DNA from: Ilyonectria destructans
Taxonomy: Eukaryota; Ascomycota; Sordariomycetes; Hypocreales; Nectriaceae
NCBI GenBank assembly: GCA_020740775.1
Contig: JAHEWK010000003.1
Location: 3,162,001 to 3,226,000, forward strand
Direction of reading: 5' to 3'
DNA: 64,000 bases
Of the stretch, positions 22,386-35,400 are shown piece after piece (within the stretch, counting starts at the first letter, position 1; each line of letters begins with the position of its first letter). The position numbers and the translations under genes were made by a program. The notes below the pieces were generated by a model. That model searched no databases and was not told the DNA's origin. It saw nothing but the letters and a program-made list of their open reading frames with translations.

Positions 22386-24611
22386 CTAAGTAGGAGAGTT
22401 TGGGAGGAGGAGGTGGGAGCAGAAAGTGAGTTCGAGGGAGCGGGAGTCTGCGGGGGAGAACTGGGACCCTTCTTGACGGGCCTGAATGGTGTTGTCTGGC
22501 GAGTATGTTAGCATATATATAAGCTGTGAATGTAACTTGAGACGTACAATCGAGATCCAAGCTCTGAAAATAGTTGACCACAACCGGATCTTGTTCCGAA
22601 GTGACCAACTTCCCGGCCTCATCGCGCATGGTTTGAGGCAGAGCCTTGCGAATAGCAAGAAGCATCTTCAACAAACCTGCCAGATTGCCGCCCTGCTGGG
22701 TGAAAACGCTGGGGTCTCTTTCCAGGGGCCAGCCTGGACGAAGATGATCCTGTTCCCAGGCCTTGAAGGCCCAAGTAGATTTCTCGACGCAATTGAGAAA
22801 AATGACGGCCGTGAGGAAGACCTTGAAGCTAATCTTGACTTTGCTGTCCTGGAGCACCCGATGCATGCCGCTCAGGAGGCTCTTCGACGTATTGTTGGCC
22901 TTTCTTTCGGCCGCAGCGTTGAGTTGCATGCAAATCATTGTGTAGATGTCAATATCATTTTCGCTCTGAGCCTCCTTGATTCGCCTGGGCTCCTCTCCTT
23001 CAGTACTGGATTTCTCCATTATATTCCACTGTCTCTCGAGGTCGATGCTCTCTACCAAGCCCCAGAGCTCCAGTGCCTTACGGAGCAAGTCGTCTTCTCC
23101 CTCTGCAAGTTGTTGAAGCGCGATCTCAAGAGTGACTCTCATAAACCTCGAGGGCTCGCGCTCGATGAAGTGCTGAAAGACATCACGCATGTATGTTTCA
23201 ACTTTGCCGGGGATATCCTCCGTGTCCTGGTCAATCATAATGACCCGGTGAAAGGGATCCTTGCTCTGCCTTGTGGCGGCCTGGGTCTCACTAGGTTCGA
23301 GCAAAGCAACTAGCGCCTCAAGGACAATGGTTTTCCCTGTCTCGGGAAAGTGCGAGACCTCGATCACGTAACCATTGTTTACCAATTGAAGCTGGCTCTT
23401 GAGGAGGTTGATTCGATTTTGAGACAGGACCACCTGGACCCCAGCCGAGTAAAGATCAAGCTGTTCATGCAACCTAGTGCGAACACAGCCAGTTCTCCAA
23501 ACACGCGGAGCCAGAACCTTTCGGCAAGTGTCACAAGGAGTTCCCTTGCCGCAATTCTTCCGGAGGATTCTGCACCTGATGCAGGCGCCAATCTTTCGGA
23601 CCTCTTGTACTTCCTTGCGCCGAGCAGCCGTAAAGCGGGATCGGGAATGACGGGGCCGCCCACTGAAGGGTCCATCACCAGTGTCCATACGGATACCACC
23701 GCGGTTCATTTGAATTGGCACGGACGGATGCTCGTTGACCATAGGAACCGGGGAAGCAGCGGTTAAGTACGTCATCTCACCCCACGGCTGAGAGATATTA
23801 GCGTCGGGAGCCGTCGCAGCACCCGGAGAGTCTTCCGCGGGAGGTGAGATGTCAACGGTCGGAGGAGGGGTCGAAGATGGGTTGTCGCTGACGAGCTGAG
23901 GATCGAGAAGGGACGGGTTCAGTCGAGCCGCGGCTGCAACCGCAACGGAAATGTTAGAGACATCTGGGGAGGATTCGTTCCCAGGTAGGAAGGCCTGAAG
24001 TCGCTCCTCAGCTGAGAGTTCGGGTCCGGGAAGCGTGGTTGGCACAACACCTAGCCGTCAGGGTCAGCTTCAGACGAACTCGGCTGGCCAATTTACGACC
24101 TCTTACCTCTATTGTTCTGCTGAACCCGGTTCTCGTAGCTCACGGGAGGATTGTCGAGGGTGAATTGCTCCTGAAGTTCGAAGCGGTCACCAACATGCTG
24201 GCCGTTGGCGGGGTCGGCGGGGTCATGCCCACCCTGGACACTCTGGCTGCGATTGTTCTCATTCAAATCAACCTGCCGTGAGGCCTCGGCGAGAGTCTCG
24301 AGCGCGCTCCATCCCTGAGGCAGATTGGGGATATCCGTAGCTTGTCCGTTCGCCTGCGCATCGGGCGGGGGTCGGTCAGGAGCCGCCCTCGTGCTGGTGA
24401 TGCCATGCAGTTCAAGACACGCACGCATGCGGTCCGACTCGGAGATGGCCGGGCATTTCTTGGTGATGTGAGTCGTCAAACTGTCGATGCGTCCCTTGGG
24501 GAAGTTCTCGCCGCATTGCTTGCACGTGTGCGGATAACGGTTGCTGTTGTCGTTGAGCTTCGGGCCACGGACGAAATACTCGAGGATGAGGGGGTTGGGC
24601 TTTCGGCCCAT
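22386..24611 (-). CDS. Transcription factor with N-terminal BED-like finger and Zn2Cys6 motif
   Basis: Three exons: 24107-24611, 22548-24050, 22386-22495; 705 aa. The introns (56 and 52 nt) have GTAAGA and GTACGT donors. If intron 2 is left in, the frame runs on to 22327 with a Pro-rich tail; splicing is supported by the GCTAAC branch site and GCCAG. Near the N-terminus a C2HC finger is visible: Cys30-x2-Cys33-x14-His48-x4-Cys53, in YPHTCKQCGENFPKGR, resembling BED-type DNA-binding fingers. Residues 325-357 form a variant Zn2Cys6: C325-x2-C-x6-C-x5-C-x2-C-x12-C, with an unusually long last loop. A helical region follows, typical of fungal regulators. It is likely a nuclear DNA-binding regulator; targets are unknown. 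Confidence 0.85.
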
Positions 24612-25166
24612 TGCGCGTGGGAGGGGTGGTTGCAAGCACCTGGCCTGCAACCTCCGGCTTAAAAGCGTTCAAGATGTCGGCGCCGCTATAAATTCTTTGC
24701 TGGAAGTCCGGTCGCGATGTGCCGGCCACGGCGCTCGAAGATAGGGCTGGTGGGCTTGGTGATGGCTTCGCGGTGGCACAGATTCTGCCCTCGTTGACCG
24801 ACAAAATTCTCACACCGCCTGTAGATTCCGGGCTATAGATATTCCGAGTCGTCATCCAGCCATGTGATTGGATAAAATTCTCCGAACCAAGATGATTCAG
24901 CCGATCACTATTAAGACAGGACGAAATGTTGAAGTCGTGGAATCTCAAAAATTCTAGGAACTTGATTTTAAATCATTAAATATCCAACAATTAACATAGA
25001 TACCTTATCTCAGCATGTACCATTATGAACTTGGTCTTGAAGTGAAATGTGTCATATGATCACGTGCGCACCAAGCTCTGCGCCTTACAACTTGTTTGAT
25101 TTAGAGGGGTCACAATCAACCCCACTATCCCCCTCGTTCATACGAAAACCACTTTCTCTGTAAGTC
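24612..25166. other. Divergent upstream region
   Basis: Spacer between the zinc-finger gene and the methyltransferase pseudogene. It becomes AT-rich after 24940. No gene supported. Confidence 0.5.
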
Positions 25167-25955
25167 ATGACCGTCGAAGAGGACATGGCGCTCGGCCGTC
25201 CCGAATATTGGGACAGCCGATACGTCAAATCGGACGGAGATGATTCTAATCACGCATCAGTAGTTTCGCTCTTTCGCTGATCTTGAGCCTTTTTTTTTGC
25301 AGAGTAATTTCTTCAAGATTCAGGACGTAAAAGCAGAAGATGCCCCACTCATCCTGTATCTAGGATCCGGAAAGAGTGACATTTCGTACTACCCCGACGC
25401 ATGAATACTACTTATAATCCCGGGTTTTTGGGAATTAATCGTGCTAAGTATTCATATATATAGTTCATCCCTGCTGAGCTTGCGTCCCGTGGTTACAAAC
25501 AGCAGCTCTGTGTCCATTTCTTTCCTACGGTTGTCAGTCTTATGACTGAGCGTCATGCTGAATTTAGTGGGATGGAGTAGAAGCTTACTGATGTGCGCAA
25601 CATAGTTGACCTTGCCGACAAGTCCATCAATTTTGGCCTGAACAAATGGACCATTGATGCGATGATTTACGGTACCCCTTAGAGTCCCTCAGATGAGATG
25701 GGACAACACATTCGATACATGAACAACGTAAGTCTTACACCAACCAAATGCCCCAGCTCTTGTCTTCCCGACTAGTCATCAAGGTCTGTAGAGGACTGAA
25801 AGACAACGGAACCTTCCTCTACATTATGTTCAGGTGGTCTCATTCCATCCAGCCTCTCTTAAACCCGTATTGGCATTTGGGACCTTGAAATGCAGGTTCT
25901 TGGACAAGAGGGCTCGTTTGAGTACTGGGGATATGTGATCAAGAAGAAGTCTTGA
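25167..25955 (+). pseudogene. Broken SAM-dependent methyltransferase gene (EEF1AKMT4/METTL13-like)
   Basis: Frame pieces across three frames spell an ordered methyltransferase: MALGRPEYWDSRY (start ATG 25167), FRSFADLEPFF, the SAM-binding motif I LILYLGSGKSD (about 25350-25381), IPAELASRGYKQQLC, a DVRN-x-VDLADKSI stretch, WTIDAMIYG, then GLKDNGTFLYIMFR and WDLEMQVLG to a final GYVIKKKS stop at 25953-25955. At least three in-frame TAG codons sit where the family has Trp (before FRSF; in the E-W-K position before LTDVRN; in P-W-SP after IYG), and several frameshifts are present. Old splice sites remain, e.g. GTAAGT at 25728. The family methylates lysines of elongation factor 1A or related targets; this copy cannot make an active protein. 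The ancestor's exact subfamily is inferred. Confidence 0.8.
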
Positions 25956-26758
25956 TCATTATTTTATTACGGGAACGGTACTCTGGTAACATTACATAAC
26001 AAAGACACTAATAACCTTCCCGAGGGGTTCATTGATGGCCGGCGGAAAGGAAATTCCATAGACAAAACAATGCCAATAATTCATACGAAAAATGCTATAA
26101 AAGAAAAATACAGATGAGCACCAATTTTGTCTTGGAGAAAAGTCCAAGTGACTGATTGAATTGGTTCGCATCGTCTTAGATGGTTGATGAAGTATGGCAA
26201 TTTTGCCACTCGCCTACCCTGTACATGTATGTATCTGGGCTCTGGTTACGGCGCGCCAATCTTAACCATAACCTCTGTCAGGCACGACTCGGTGGTCTGC
26301 ATGATCCCTAACTATTTTTGTGTCCTAATATAGCTTGCTCCAAAAGTTCACACCGGAAAATGAGAATGAAGGGATGTTGCAGTGTGGTGCATTGCTCAAA
26401 CATGCTACAAGCAAATTGATGTGCTGGTAATTTATGATTGGAGTAGTAGTACTAAGACCGCTACACGTGCAGAGTAAGGAATTTGAGAGTCGGTGCAAAT
26501 TCATAGAATTACGGACAGTCTTGTTCCAGTGACATAATAAACCCCATTGAGGACCGTTAGCCAGTTTCAAGTTTTAACCATGGCAATACGTGGAATATAC
26601 AAGGCTATGCTTACATATTAACCTAAGATGAATCTAGTCCTCCTCCCACTACAGATACAGACGCAGATCAACCATAAACTCCTCGCTATGCACCCAAGGC
26701 GAGACCCTTCCGCGATAGCCTGAAGGGTGTCGATATCTGGTATAAACAAGTTCACACT
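25956..26758. other. Intergenic, AT-rich
   Basis: Spacer between the pseudogene and the DUF300 gene's 3' end. Only short, featureless frames. Nothing supported. Confidence 0.5.
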
Positions 26759-28605
26759 TCACCTAGATCCCTCGTCTCTCCCCCAGACATCCCCAAACCC
26801 ATCACTGTCTGTAACCTGGTATCCCGACATGTAATCTTCCTCTTCCTGCTGAGGTTGACTCTGGGCGCTGCTTCCCCACTCACCAACTTCTTCGTTGACA
26901 GGGCTCTCTACTCCGTCATAGCCAGGTGCTGGGCTAGCCTCCGGTGGAGGACCCTTTCCAAGCCCGAGCTTGGATGGCTCCGGCTCCTCATGTTTCACAA
27001 CCTTCTTGGCCTTCTTCTTCTTCTTGATTGGAACCACAGCCTGGGGCTCGGGCTCTGCAATCCTTTGTTTGCCTTTGCTAGTGGGCGCACGCGTGGACGA
27101 TCCAGCGACTGCTGGAGACCTTGCGGGTGGCGTATAAGAAGGAGACCTGGAGCCAAAGCTTCTTGCCGAGCGGTATCGATCTCTTAATGGCTCGCTGGCT
27201 GTAATGACAGGATACTGATTCTCATGGTTAGCAATGAACTGCCGCTGGGGGACCTCATACTGACATTCCAATCTCCATATTCCAGCTGTCGTGCCATGTC
27301 ATACAGGCGATCGTCATCTGCATCGATCTGAGGCTCCTCAAAGGTGCCGTGGGCGTTTTCATTCATTTGGTCAGGTCGATTCGAGCTCGCCTCTCCGTTA
27401 GATGAGAGGAGCGGAGTCGTCGTGTTGATCTCTCCAGGCTTGGGAATCCAATACTTTCCTTTACCGCCACGTTCGTAGCGCATGCCCTCCTTAAGTCTCG
27501 CCAGTCTCGACCGGGAGTCTTCGTGAGCCATGACCTTATCTCCAGAGTCGAACACCCTATACCCGTAGCTGTCGCCACTGAATGTGAGTTTGGAATCTTC
27601 GATCAAATCTCTGACGCCAAAAGCATCACGGAAAGCGTGGTTCAGTTGCATCCGTGCGGATAGAATGCTATCATCTGCAAAATCATGCCACGAGAACGCA
27701 TACCAGTGAGCAACAGCAAACATGGGCATCTCAATGCAAATCAAGGCATCCTGTATGGCCGCAGCCAGATTGTCCGGTGTGTAGCCCTGGACGTTATCCG
27801 GAATAGCGCCTATCCAGACAAGAATGGAGAGGAAGAATCCTTGCCAGTACGAGGCAAAGATGATGAGCTTGACACACAAGAACTTGGGGACCGGCCTGAA
27901 GGGCTGTAGGTCGCGGTGCATGCAAACCCAGAAGAGGCCAAGCGAGTACAGGCTCAGAGTGACGCTGAGGTTATAGATGATGCCGCTCCAGAGGTAGCCC
28001 GAGGTAAGTCCAATGTATCCTTCTTGGTACGTTCCGGTGGCTTTCATGATAATAGCTGCCAAGGCAAGGATCGGCTTCAGCCAGGCGTACTGCAGGATGC
28101 CACGTTTGATCGACAGGAAGGTGTACGGATCTGAGATATCAACCTTGGCCAAGACATGATCCATTGGCCAGAGATGTTGAACTGGCGCTCGGCCATGCAT
28201 CATGACAATAAGGGCCCGCTCGCCGCCGATATAGTTGATGAGTAACTGGAAGAAGGTAAAGATGGTGAAGGCCTCGTATATGTCGCGTATGGGGTCGAGG
28301 AATGCGGCGGCTTTTAGAGAGATCATGCTTGTCCAGGAAGCTATGGAATAGATGGGGACCATGAGAAGGATTCGGACGACATATCTCTGCAGGAGAGGCT
28401 TTCGGTAGTTTTTCGCCTGAAGAAAGATGGAGCTGCGGGCACTGGTTAGCCATGGTGTTCGGCTGAATAGAGGAGCAACGCAATATCCTTACACAATAGA
28501 CATCACTGTGGCGATCAGGGACGCGACGCCTGATACCACGATGGTGGCATATGTAAGCTTCTGGCCGGTGCCACCATCCGCCATGATGTCGGCGTAGCTC
28601 TCCAT
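26759..28605 (-). CDS. DUF300 / organic solute transporter alpha-like (TMEM184) membrane protein
   Basis: Three exons: 28493-28605, 27265-28432, 26759-27214; 578 aa. Introns are 60 and 50 nt; the first splits a Val codon and joins SIV to SIFLQAKNYRKPLLQRY, the second joins YGDWN to YPVITASEPL. About seven hydrophobic helices fill residues 20-310, with the family signature LKAAAFLDPIRDIYEAFTIF and INYIGGERALI. The C-terminal 250 residues are hydrophilic, with a Lys-rich patch (PIKKKKKAKKVV) and an acidic end. Relatives include TMEM184 and the alpha subunit of bile-acid/steroid transporters; the fungal proteins are poorly characterised and some localise to the vacuole. Substrate unknown. Start: the ATG at 28605 (MESYADIMADGG); a second in-frame ATG seven codons on is possible. 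Confidence 0.88.
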
Positions 28606-29471
28606 TGTGATGCGCGATCCAGATGGGAAGCTGTGTGTATCCCGCAGTTCGTCTGGCGCGTCCTAGTGCATGGCTGAGGAGCGCAAGGGCGGCGCTGTAG
28701 CCAAGGCGGTCGGGGGAGAGGAAGAGGGTGCTCGCAGAGCTTTTAGGTGATGACGTGGGCGTGGGTAGCTTATTGATGACGGGTCGGAGCCGAGTGATGA
28801 CGACACTGGCGAGACTCGCAACCTCTTGGGTGTCGAAGTCGTGTCGCGTACGCCCTCCCAAAGAAGGCTATTGCTGGTGGTAGCCTGCGGTAGCCCGTGG
28901 TAGCCAGATGATGAGGTCGTAGCCTAGAGTCGGTACGGAATTATGGTTCATGCGCCGCTTGCTTGCAACTCCCTTGCTCGAGCTAAGGTGTGAAGGTGCA
29001 CGAGCAGGTAATTAGCTCGGGCGGTTTAGCGACCTGTAGCTCGTCCCTCGGCGGCTTATAGGGGCAGGCGGGAGCTTGACGCGGCTGCGTCTAGGCGGGT
29101 GGGGCGCTGCAACCACAGGCCCAGTTGCCTATCGAAGGCGAAGTCAGCGCGGCGCACGGAGGATTAGCGCTGTGTAGATTGGCCCCGCAGACCCTTTGTC
29201 CCCTGTAACCCCTGTAGGCAGTCCAACTTGGTTGGGTCCTGACCTAGCAACTGCAGGGGATGGATGGGGAGATGCTCTCAACCGCGTCGCGAGCTGACCT
29301 TTACATGACCTGACGGTTCCTGACCGACTCGCATCAGCCAGGAGATGCTTCGCCCGCCGACTTGCGCTGTACCTCCTTTGCTCGCGACTGTTTCAATGCC
29401 AGCGACCCTGAGAACCAGATGACGTAGCGCCTGTTTTGCCAGCCCACGGAGCTGCGGGAGCACCATCCACC
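28606..29471. promoter_or_regulatory. Divergent promoter region, DUF300 gene / Csf1
   Basis: An 866-bp region between two divergent starts. GC-rich, with repeated GTAGCC triplet-like units near 28878-28925. No gene fits. Regulatory role is inferred from position. Confidence 0.4.
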
Positions 29472-32400
29472 ATGAATACCACGCTGTCGTACTCCGATAC
29501 TGGCATCGCAGCAAGAGGCGATCCGAGCCCCAAATTCAATTAGTAGGCTGCCCCTCCATGTGATCTGGCCCTGGCTAGAAGCTGACTTGTATTGTCTGTA
29601 GCGAGTTCCTCATCTTCGTGGCCTTGTGCGGCGTCCTCTCCGTCTTCTTCCTCCTCTACTTCAACCGGGTCTTCGCATCCATCGTCTCCTACGGTATCCG
29701 AACATGGACCTGGCACTGGTACCGTGTATACATCGATGTCCGGGCCGTTCAAATATCCCTCCTCGGAGGCCGAATCTTCTTCACTGGCTTACGATATCAT
29801 GGCGAAAACGAGACATTCATGGTCCAACATGGGTACATCACCTGGCGATATTGGCTGCGACGAGTTCGCGATGCAGACATCATCAACTCCCGCCAATCAG
29901 CCACGGATACCTCGGGAGCTAACAAGGAGAGGAATGCGCAACTACCATCCCGTATTCAAGTCGACTTGACTGGCTTGGAGTGGTTTGTGTACAATCGCAG
30001 TCCAGCATACGATGGAGTCCTCCGTGGCCTTAGCGAGGAGCTTGACCCTGAGTCCCGCTCCAGTGGAACATCGGAAATGGACGGAACTACAATGAGGTCT
30101 CGTGGGCTCAAACGACACAGGAACTCTGAAGCTGGGGCCGAGGCGCAAGGCCAAGAGAGTCAAGGGTCGAACGAGAAGCATGGCCCGGATGCCCGTGGAA
30201 TATTCAACTACCGGCGCTCCACCACCGGTTTTGGAAGCGCCGACGATGACGAGCAACTCAATGCTGCATGCGATATTGAGTTACCATTCATGATCCAGCT
30301 GCTTCCCTTCCACATCGAATGCAATAAAGCTGCCGTTGTAATGGGGAATGAGAATACCAAGGGCATTCTCGTGGCTAGGGCCGATTCAATTTCGGTCGAT
30401 GTGGACGCCTCGGAGACGGAAACTGCTGACCCTTACCGACAAACCTTTAAGATTAAATTCAAACACCCCGTGGTTGAAATGAAGGACAACGAAGATTTCA
30501 AAGAAGACCAAGTCTGTCGAGCAACTCGCGACCGAGACGACACCGAAGGTCGGGATGTCATACCTAAAAGGTCACTTTTCCGTTATCACCGCCGCAGGGC
30601 CCTCAACTCACTCCGCAACCTGGTACCTTACTGGCGGCGATCTGTGGAATCCTTCTCGACCGACTCACGGAATGGAATGAACACCGCTGCTTCGCAAGTC
30701 CCTGGCGTCAGTCAGTGGCAAGGGTTGACCCGATATCTCGACGATCTTGACCAAGATGACCGGGCCCGCTGGGCATCTGTTGAGTATGCCGCCGTGTCAA
30801 CCGTCCTGGACAGTCCCGAGGCGACCCTGACCGTGTACTGGGATGCTGTGGGAAAGGTCACCCACCAACACCATCATCGGAAGGATAGGGCATTTCCCAT
30901 TAATATCAATGGCAGCGAGCCTCCTGCTTGGGGTATGGATTTCTGCATCAAGGGTGGAACGATGAACTATGGTCCATGGGCAGATCGTCAGCGTGCAGAT
31001 TTGCAACGGTTTTTCTTCCCAAGCCTCTGCAAAGATGTCACTCCAGCCCAGCCATTGGAGCTTGGATCCTGGAGAGTTCCCACGCAGTTCAAGTTGTACG
31101 TCGAAATGGACGATGCCGTCACCTTGAGGGTTCCCATTAGGGAGGAATCCAAGAACTGGCGTTGGCGCGGCAAGGAGCCACAGATGAAACACCAGAAGAT
31201 CCCCACGAAGCGGAAGCAAAGACACCGAGCAAAGAAGGACAGCAAGGGCGATGCAACTCAGTCGCGCCCTGCAGGTTGGTTGGAAGTGAAGGTCCCTTCA
31301 AATTCCACGGTGAAATTCAACATGGATATGTTGGCCAGCTCAACGGGGTATTCTACTCGCCTCGATATTAACTTGCCGAGTTCCGAGCTGTGGAGTAGTG
31401 TCAATCATGACTTACTCTGGCGATCTGGTGCTCAACGAATATCTTGTGACCTTTCTAACCCTATTTCTTGGAACGGGCTAAGGAATTGGTACTTCAACAT
31501 CATGAGCGACAAGATGGAGCTGTTCATCTTGCGAGACCACATCTTTCTCTTGACCGATTTGGTGGACGACTGGACGAATGGGCCACCAGCGGAGTATCTC
31601 GTCTTCACACCATTTAAATACCACGTCAACCTCAATCTGCAATCCCTAAAACTCTACCTGAACGTCAACGAAGCCAACATCATCGACAAGGCAACAGTAA
31701 TAGAGGAGAACACGTACTTCATTCTCTCTAGCCCCTCCCTAACCGCCGAACTATGCATCCCCATCGACACCTTCCGACCTAGCAAGAACCATATTCCGTT
31801 TGAGGTGCGAGCTGATTCACTGGATCTCGCACTTCGGGTTCCAGAATGGAATACCCAGGCTGCCTTCCTCTCGTCTCGGGATCTTGGTCACGTCGAAGGC
31901 CTGGTTGTTGACGGAGGCTACCACTATAACGCAACAACCTCCTCAGCAAACACTGATACTCTGATCCTGAATGTTCGTGGACAATCTCCCTACGCTTATC
32001 TGTACGGGTTCTTTGTTCGATATGCTATCCTGTTGAAGGACAATTATTTTGGTGATTGTGTCCACTTCAAGACGCTGAACGAGTATCAAGAACAGCTGCA
32101 GTTGAAGCAAAAGAATCCCGAAGCGGAGGACACCAACCAACCTCCTCATAAGAAGTCAAATGATATGGACGTTATCCTTGGTGTAAAGGTGGACGATCTC
32201 AGGCTCATGCTACCAACGAATCTCTACTCTGCCAATCGCTTCGTTCAAGCCGAACTAGCAAGCATTTCTGTAGACATGCGGTTCACAAACTACTTCATGG
32301 AGATGGAAGTTGAGGTGAGCCCAGTGAGCCTGTCGCTAGGGAATTTAGAAGGAGAGCTCGACTCTCCTGGAATGTCGTCATCCAGCACTCAGCTCTTCAT

Positions 32401-35400
32401 CGACGGTGTGCGCCTCTTCGGACACAAGCTCTTTGGCCTCCCGCCGACGGAGCCTGCGTATCTGTGTAATTGGGATGTCGGCGTGGGCGCTATCAGCGGA
32501 GAATGCACCGCTGATTTCCTAGTTGCGCTTGTGAGGGGTGCGAAAGGCCTTGCATTCTCATTCGACGACAATGAAAATGCTCTGGTGCCCTACTCATCCT
32601 TGATTTTTTACGACATCACCTTCGCGCGGGTCAACGTTGACTCCGTTCGAGTTTGGCTTCATGTGGACGAAGCAGCATTCCTTCTGTCGACTGACGCCAT
32701 TGATGTCAACTATAATGATTGGGCCCGATCGCACTACTCGAAACGCGCGAACATCAACATACCCAACATCCAGGTTTCATGCGTAAACGCCGAGTCAGCT
32801 GGACGACAGCAGAAGTCAAGATACCAGCATCCTGTGGACACAGAGGCTTACTTACGAACCGCCGTGCATCTTGCAGTCGTTGGACGAAAGTTCCACTTTA
32901 CCGATGAAAGAAAACTGCAGCAGGAATTGGTGCAGCGAGAAGATCAGAGAACACACCGCGTCGAGTTTCTTGTGCTGCCACATTACCTCGATGAGATGAT
33001 CCCAGAGGCAGTAGATCCTCCTGCTCAATGTGCACCCCCGCCACCGCACCCTGCCGTCGCTATCGAAGGAGGTGCCGAAAACGAGTCCTACAGAACAATT
33101 GCCTCTCGTCGTTCACGAGGCCTAAGCCACAAGAGCTCATTCCTCTCTCTTGCTCAGAGTCAACACCGGACTCGTTCCGGGTCAAAGCAGGATAGCCACC
33201 TTGATCCCAGGTCCGCCTCGGCAGATAACCGGCCGTCGTTGAGGCAGAGAGGATCTCAGGGATCGTTTGGACATATGTCAGTTGGAGAATATGCCATGCG
33301 GGAGAACCAAGCTCATTCTTCTGTCGCCTTCTCGAGCCAGTACGTGGCACCTCACTTTCCACTTCAAGGCGTGCAACCAAGCACCCACGAAGTTCCGTTC
33401 CAAAGCATTGAAGAAGGTGACGAAGATGAAGTGTTCGAAATAGCGAATGCTGAGCTTGATGACATTGACCCGAACTGTCTCAGTGAGGATCATACGTACA
33501 TGAGCGCCCTGATCGAATTTCCCTCTGGTATATCGGCTTTTGCTAACCCGATGTCCATTCGCTATGCCGCCGCACTCCTGGATGTACTGCAGCCGAACGA
33601 GCCTGATGATTTACTGGATGCTTTCCAAGTTGATGCCATGACACAAATCTTCGACCTCCAGAAGGATCGTGGCACTGGAGGGAAAATCAGAGACATCTTG
33701 GTCAGGGTGCCGAAGGCCAACTTCCGTCTTCTGAACTCAACGGTGTCTGATCCATCAGAGCCTTCCCAAGACGAGCAAGACCAATATGATGTGACGATTT
33801 CAAAAGTGGCATTGGTTACTCGCACCACTACCAATTGGGAAGATCCGTTCAAGCCGGAGACGTCGAATGATAGAACTTCCGTTCACCTACGATTAGGATC
33901 AGCGGAAGTGTCTGCCTCCGAGCGTCTATCCTCTCTGCAAGAGCCCCAAGCCGCCGTCATGGCCCAGATCGACAATGTCGTTGTGTCAGTTGGCTCGAAG
34001 GACGTTAGATACATTGACGCCGATGTTGGCTCGATTGTTGGCAGCACAGCGTCTGGTAAGGTTGAGTACCTTGCTTCTCTGATACATCGCACAGGGACCA
34101 TTGCCACCGATCTCAAAGAGTTACTTTCAGAGACCGTCACAAAGCACGAAACCTGCCACAAATACTTCACATATCGTCTGCTCGAAGAAGGACAATCGAC
34201 CAAAGACCCATCGTTCTTGGTTCGCCCCTCTGCCGTACTTCGGTCAACGAACGACCATATTCGGACATTTGATTCCTGGAAACTCGCAATGCGGCTGCGT
34301 CAAATCTGGACATCCATGGATGTGCAATCCCGGTACCACCTGATCCAACAGTGTCGGAATGGTGTCCCAACACTCCCAGATGACGCAACTGAGTTTGTGG
34401 TTGAAGCCTTTGAGAGATGGCGCGGCTGGGACCTGGAAGACTTGACCGAGTCTTTCCTACTTAAGGACATCTTTGGCCAAATCGGAGATGCAACGACGAA
34501 GCCTGACGACCATATCCCGATTCTCGGTGCTTGTAGACTTGGCGAAATGCACTTAGTACTTGACCCAGGTCCGAAACAAAACAAGATCGGTTTCGTCGAC
34601 TTGGCTGCAAGAATCGATCAGCAGGAGATCGACCCTGCAGAGAATTTGGCTTCTCCTGGAAATGCAGACAAGCCTCTGACTGTTCTCAACCTATGCTGCA
34701 ACGAGGCGGCAATAAACCTGAACTGGGAGCTTTGTGAGCTAGCAGAGGACGTACTGCGGCTCTACAACAAGAGTCGAAGCCAACCCAAGCCGAGCCCGAC
34801 AACAGTGGTTCCCAAGAGTCATTCGAAGCCAAATTCCAGTGCCTTGCCCCCTATCCACGTCGTACTCGAAGTGACGAGGGGTTCTATTGAAGTCGAGACT
34901 ATCAACCTTAACTCGAAGACTCTCAGTCGTGGGCTGAAGGCGTCTCTTCTCTTGCATGGTGGACAAGAGAGCTCGGAATCCATCAACTGCATGATGAACT
35001 GCAATGCCGTAACATCCACAATGCATAGCAATTCTCATATCCTTGGCATGTCGCAACTTCTGGAACCGAGCATGTTTTTATCTCACGAGGTCCAAGAAAC
35101 CGACGAAGCGTCGTGTCATACTGTGAAAGCGACTGCCAGCAGTAAAAGCCTGACATTTGCGATCAAGGAAGATCCCATTGGACTCTTGGAGGTGGCCGAC
35201 CTTCTGTTCCGCGACGAAATCACTCAACTGTATCGCCTCAAGAGCCAGTTGGTCACGTCGCCAAAGCCGAAGCCACGACGAGAACTAAGGAGAATATCGG
35301 AACGCCTTTCTAGCGTGAGGGTCAACATTGCCATGTTCCTGGATCAATACAGTATTTCTGTTCCTTTCCTCCAATCCTTGACCTACAAGATTACTGGAAC

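Noticed and set aside
22327..22547. Unspliced C-terminal extension of the zinc-finger factor
   Set aside because: GTACGT donor, GCTAAC branch and CAG acceptor support removal of 52 nt, giving a natural end at 22386.
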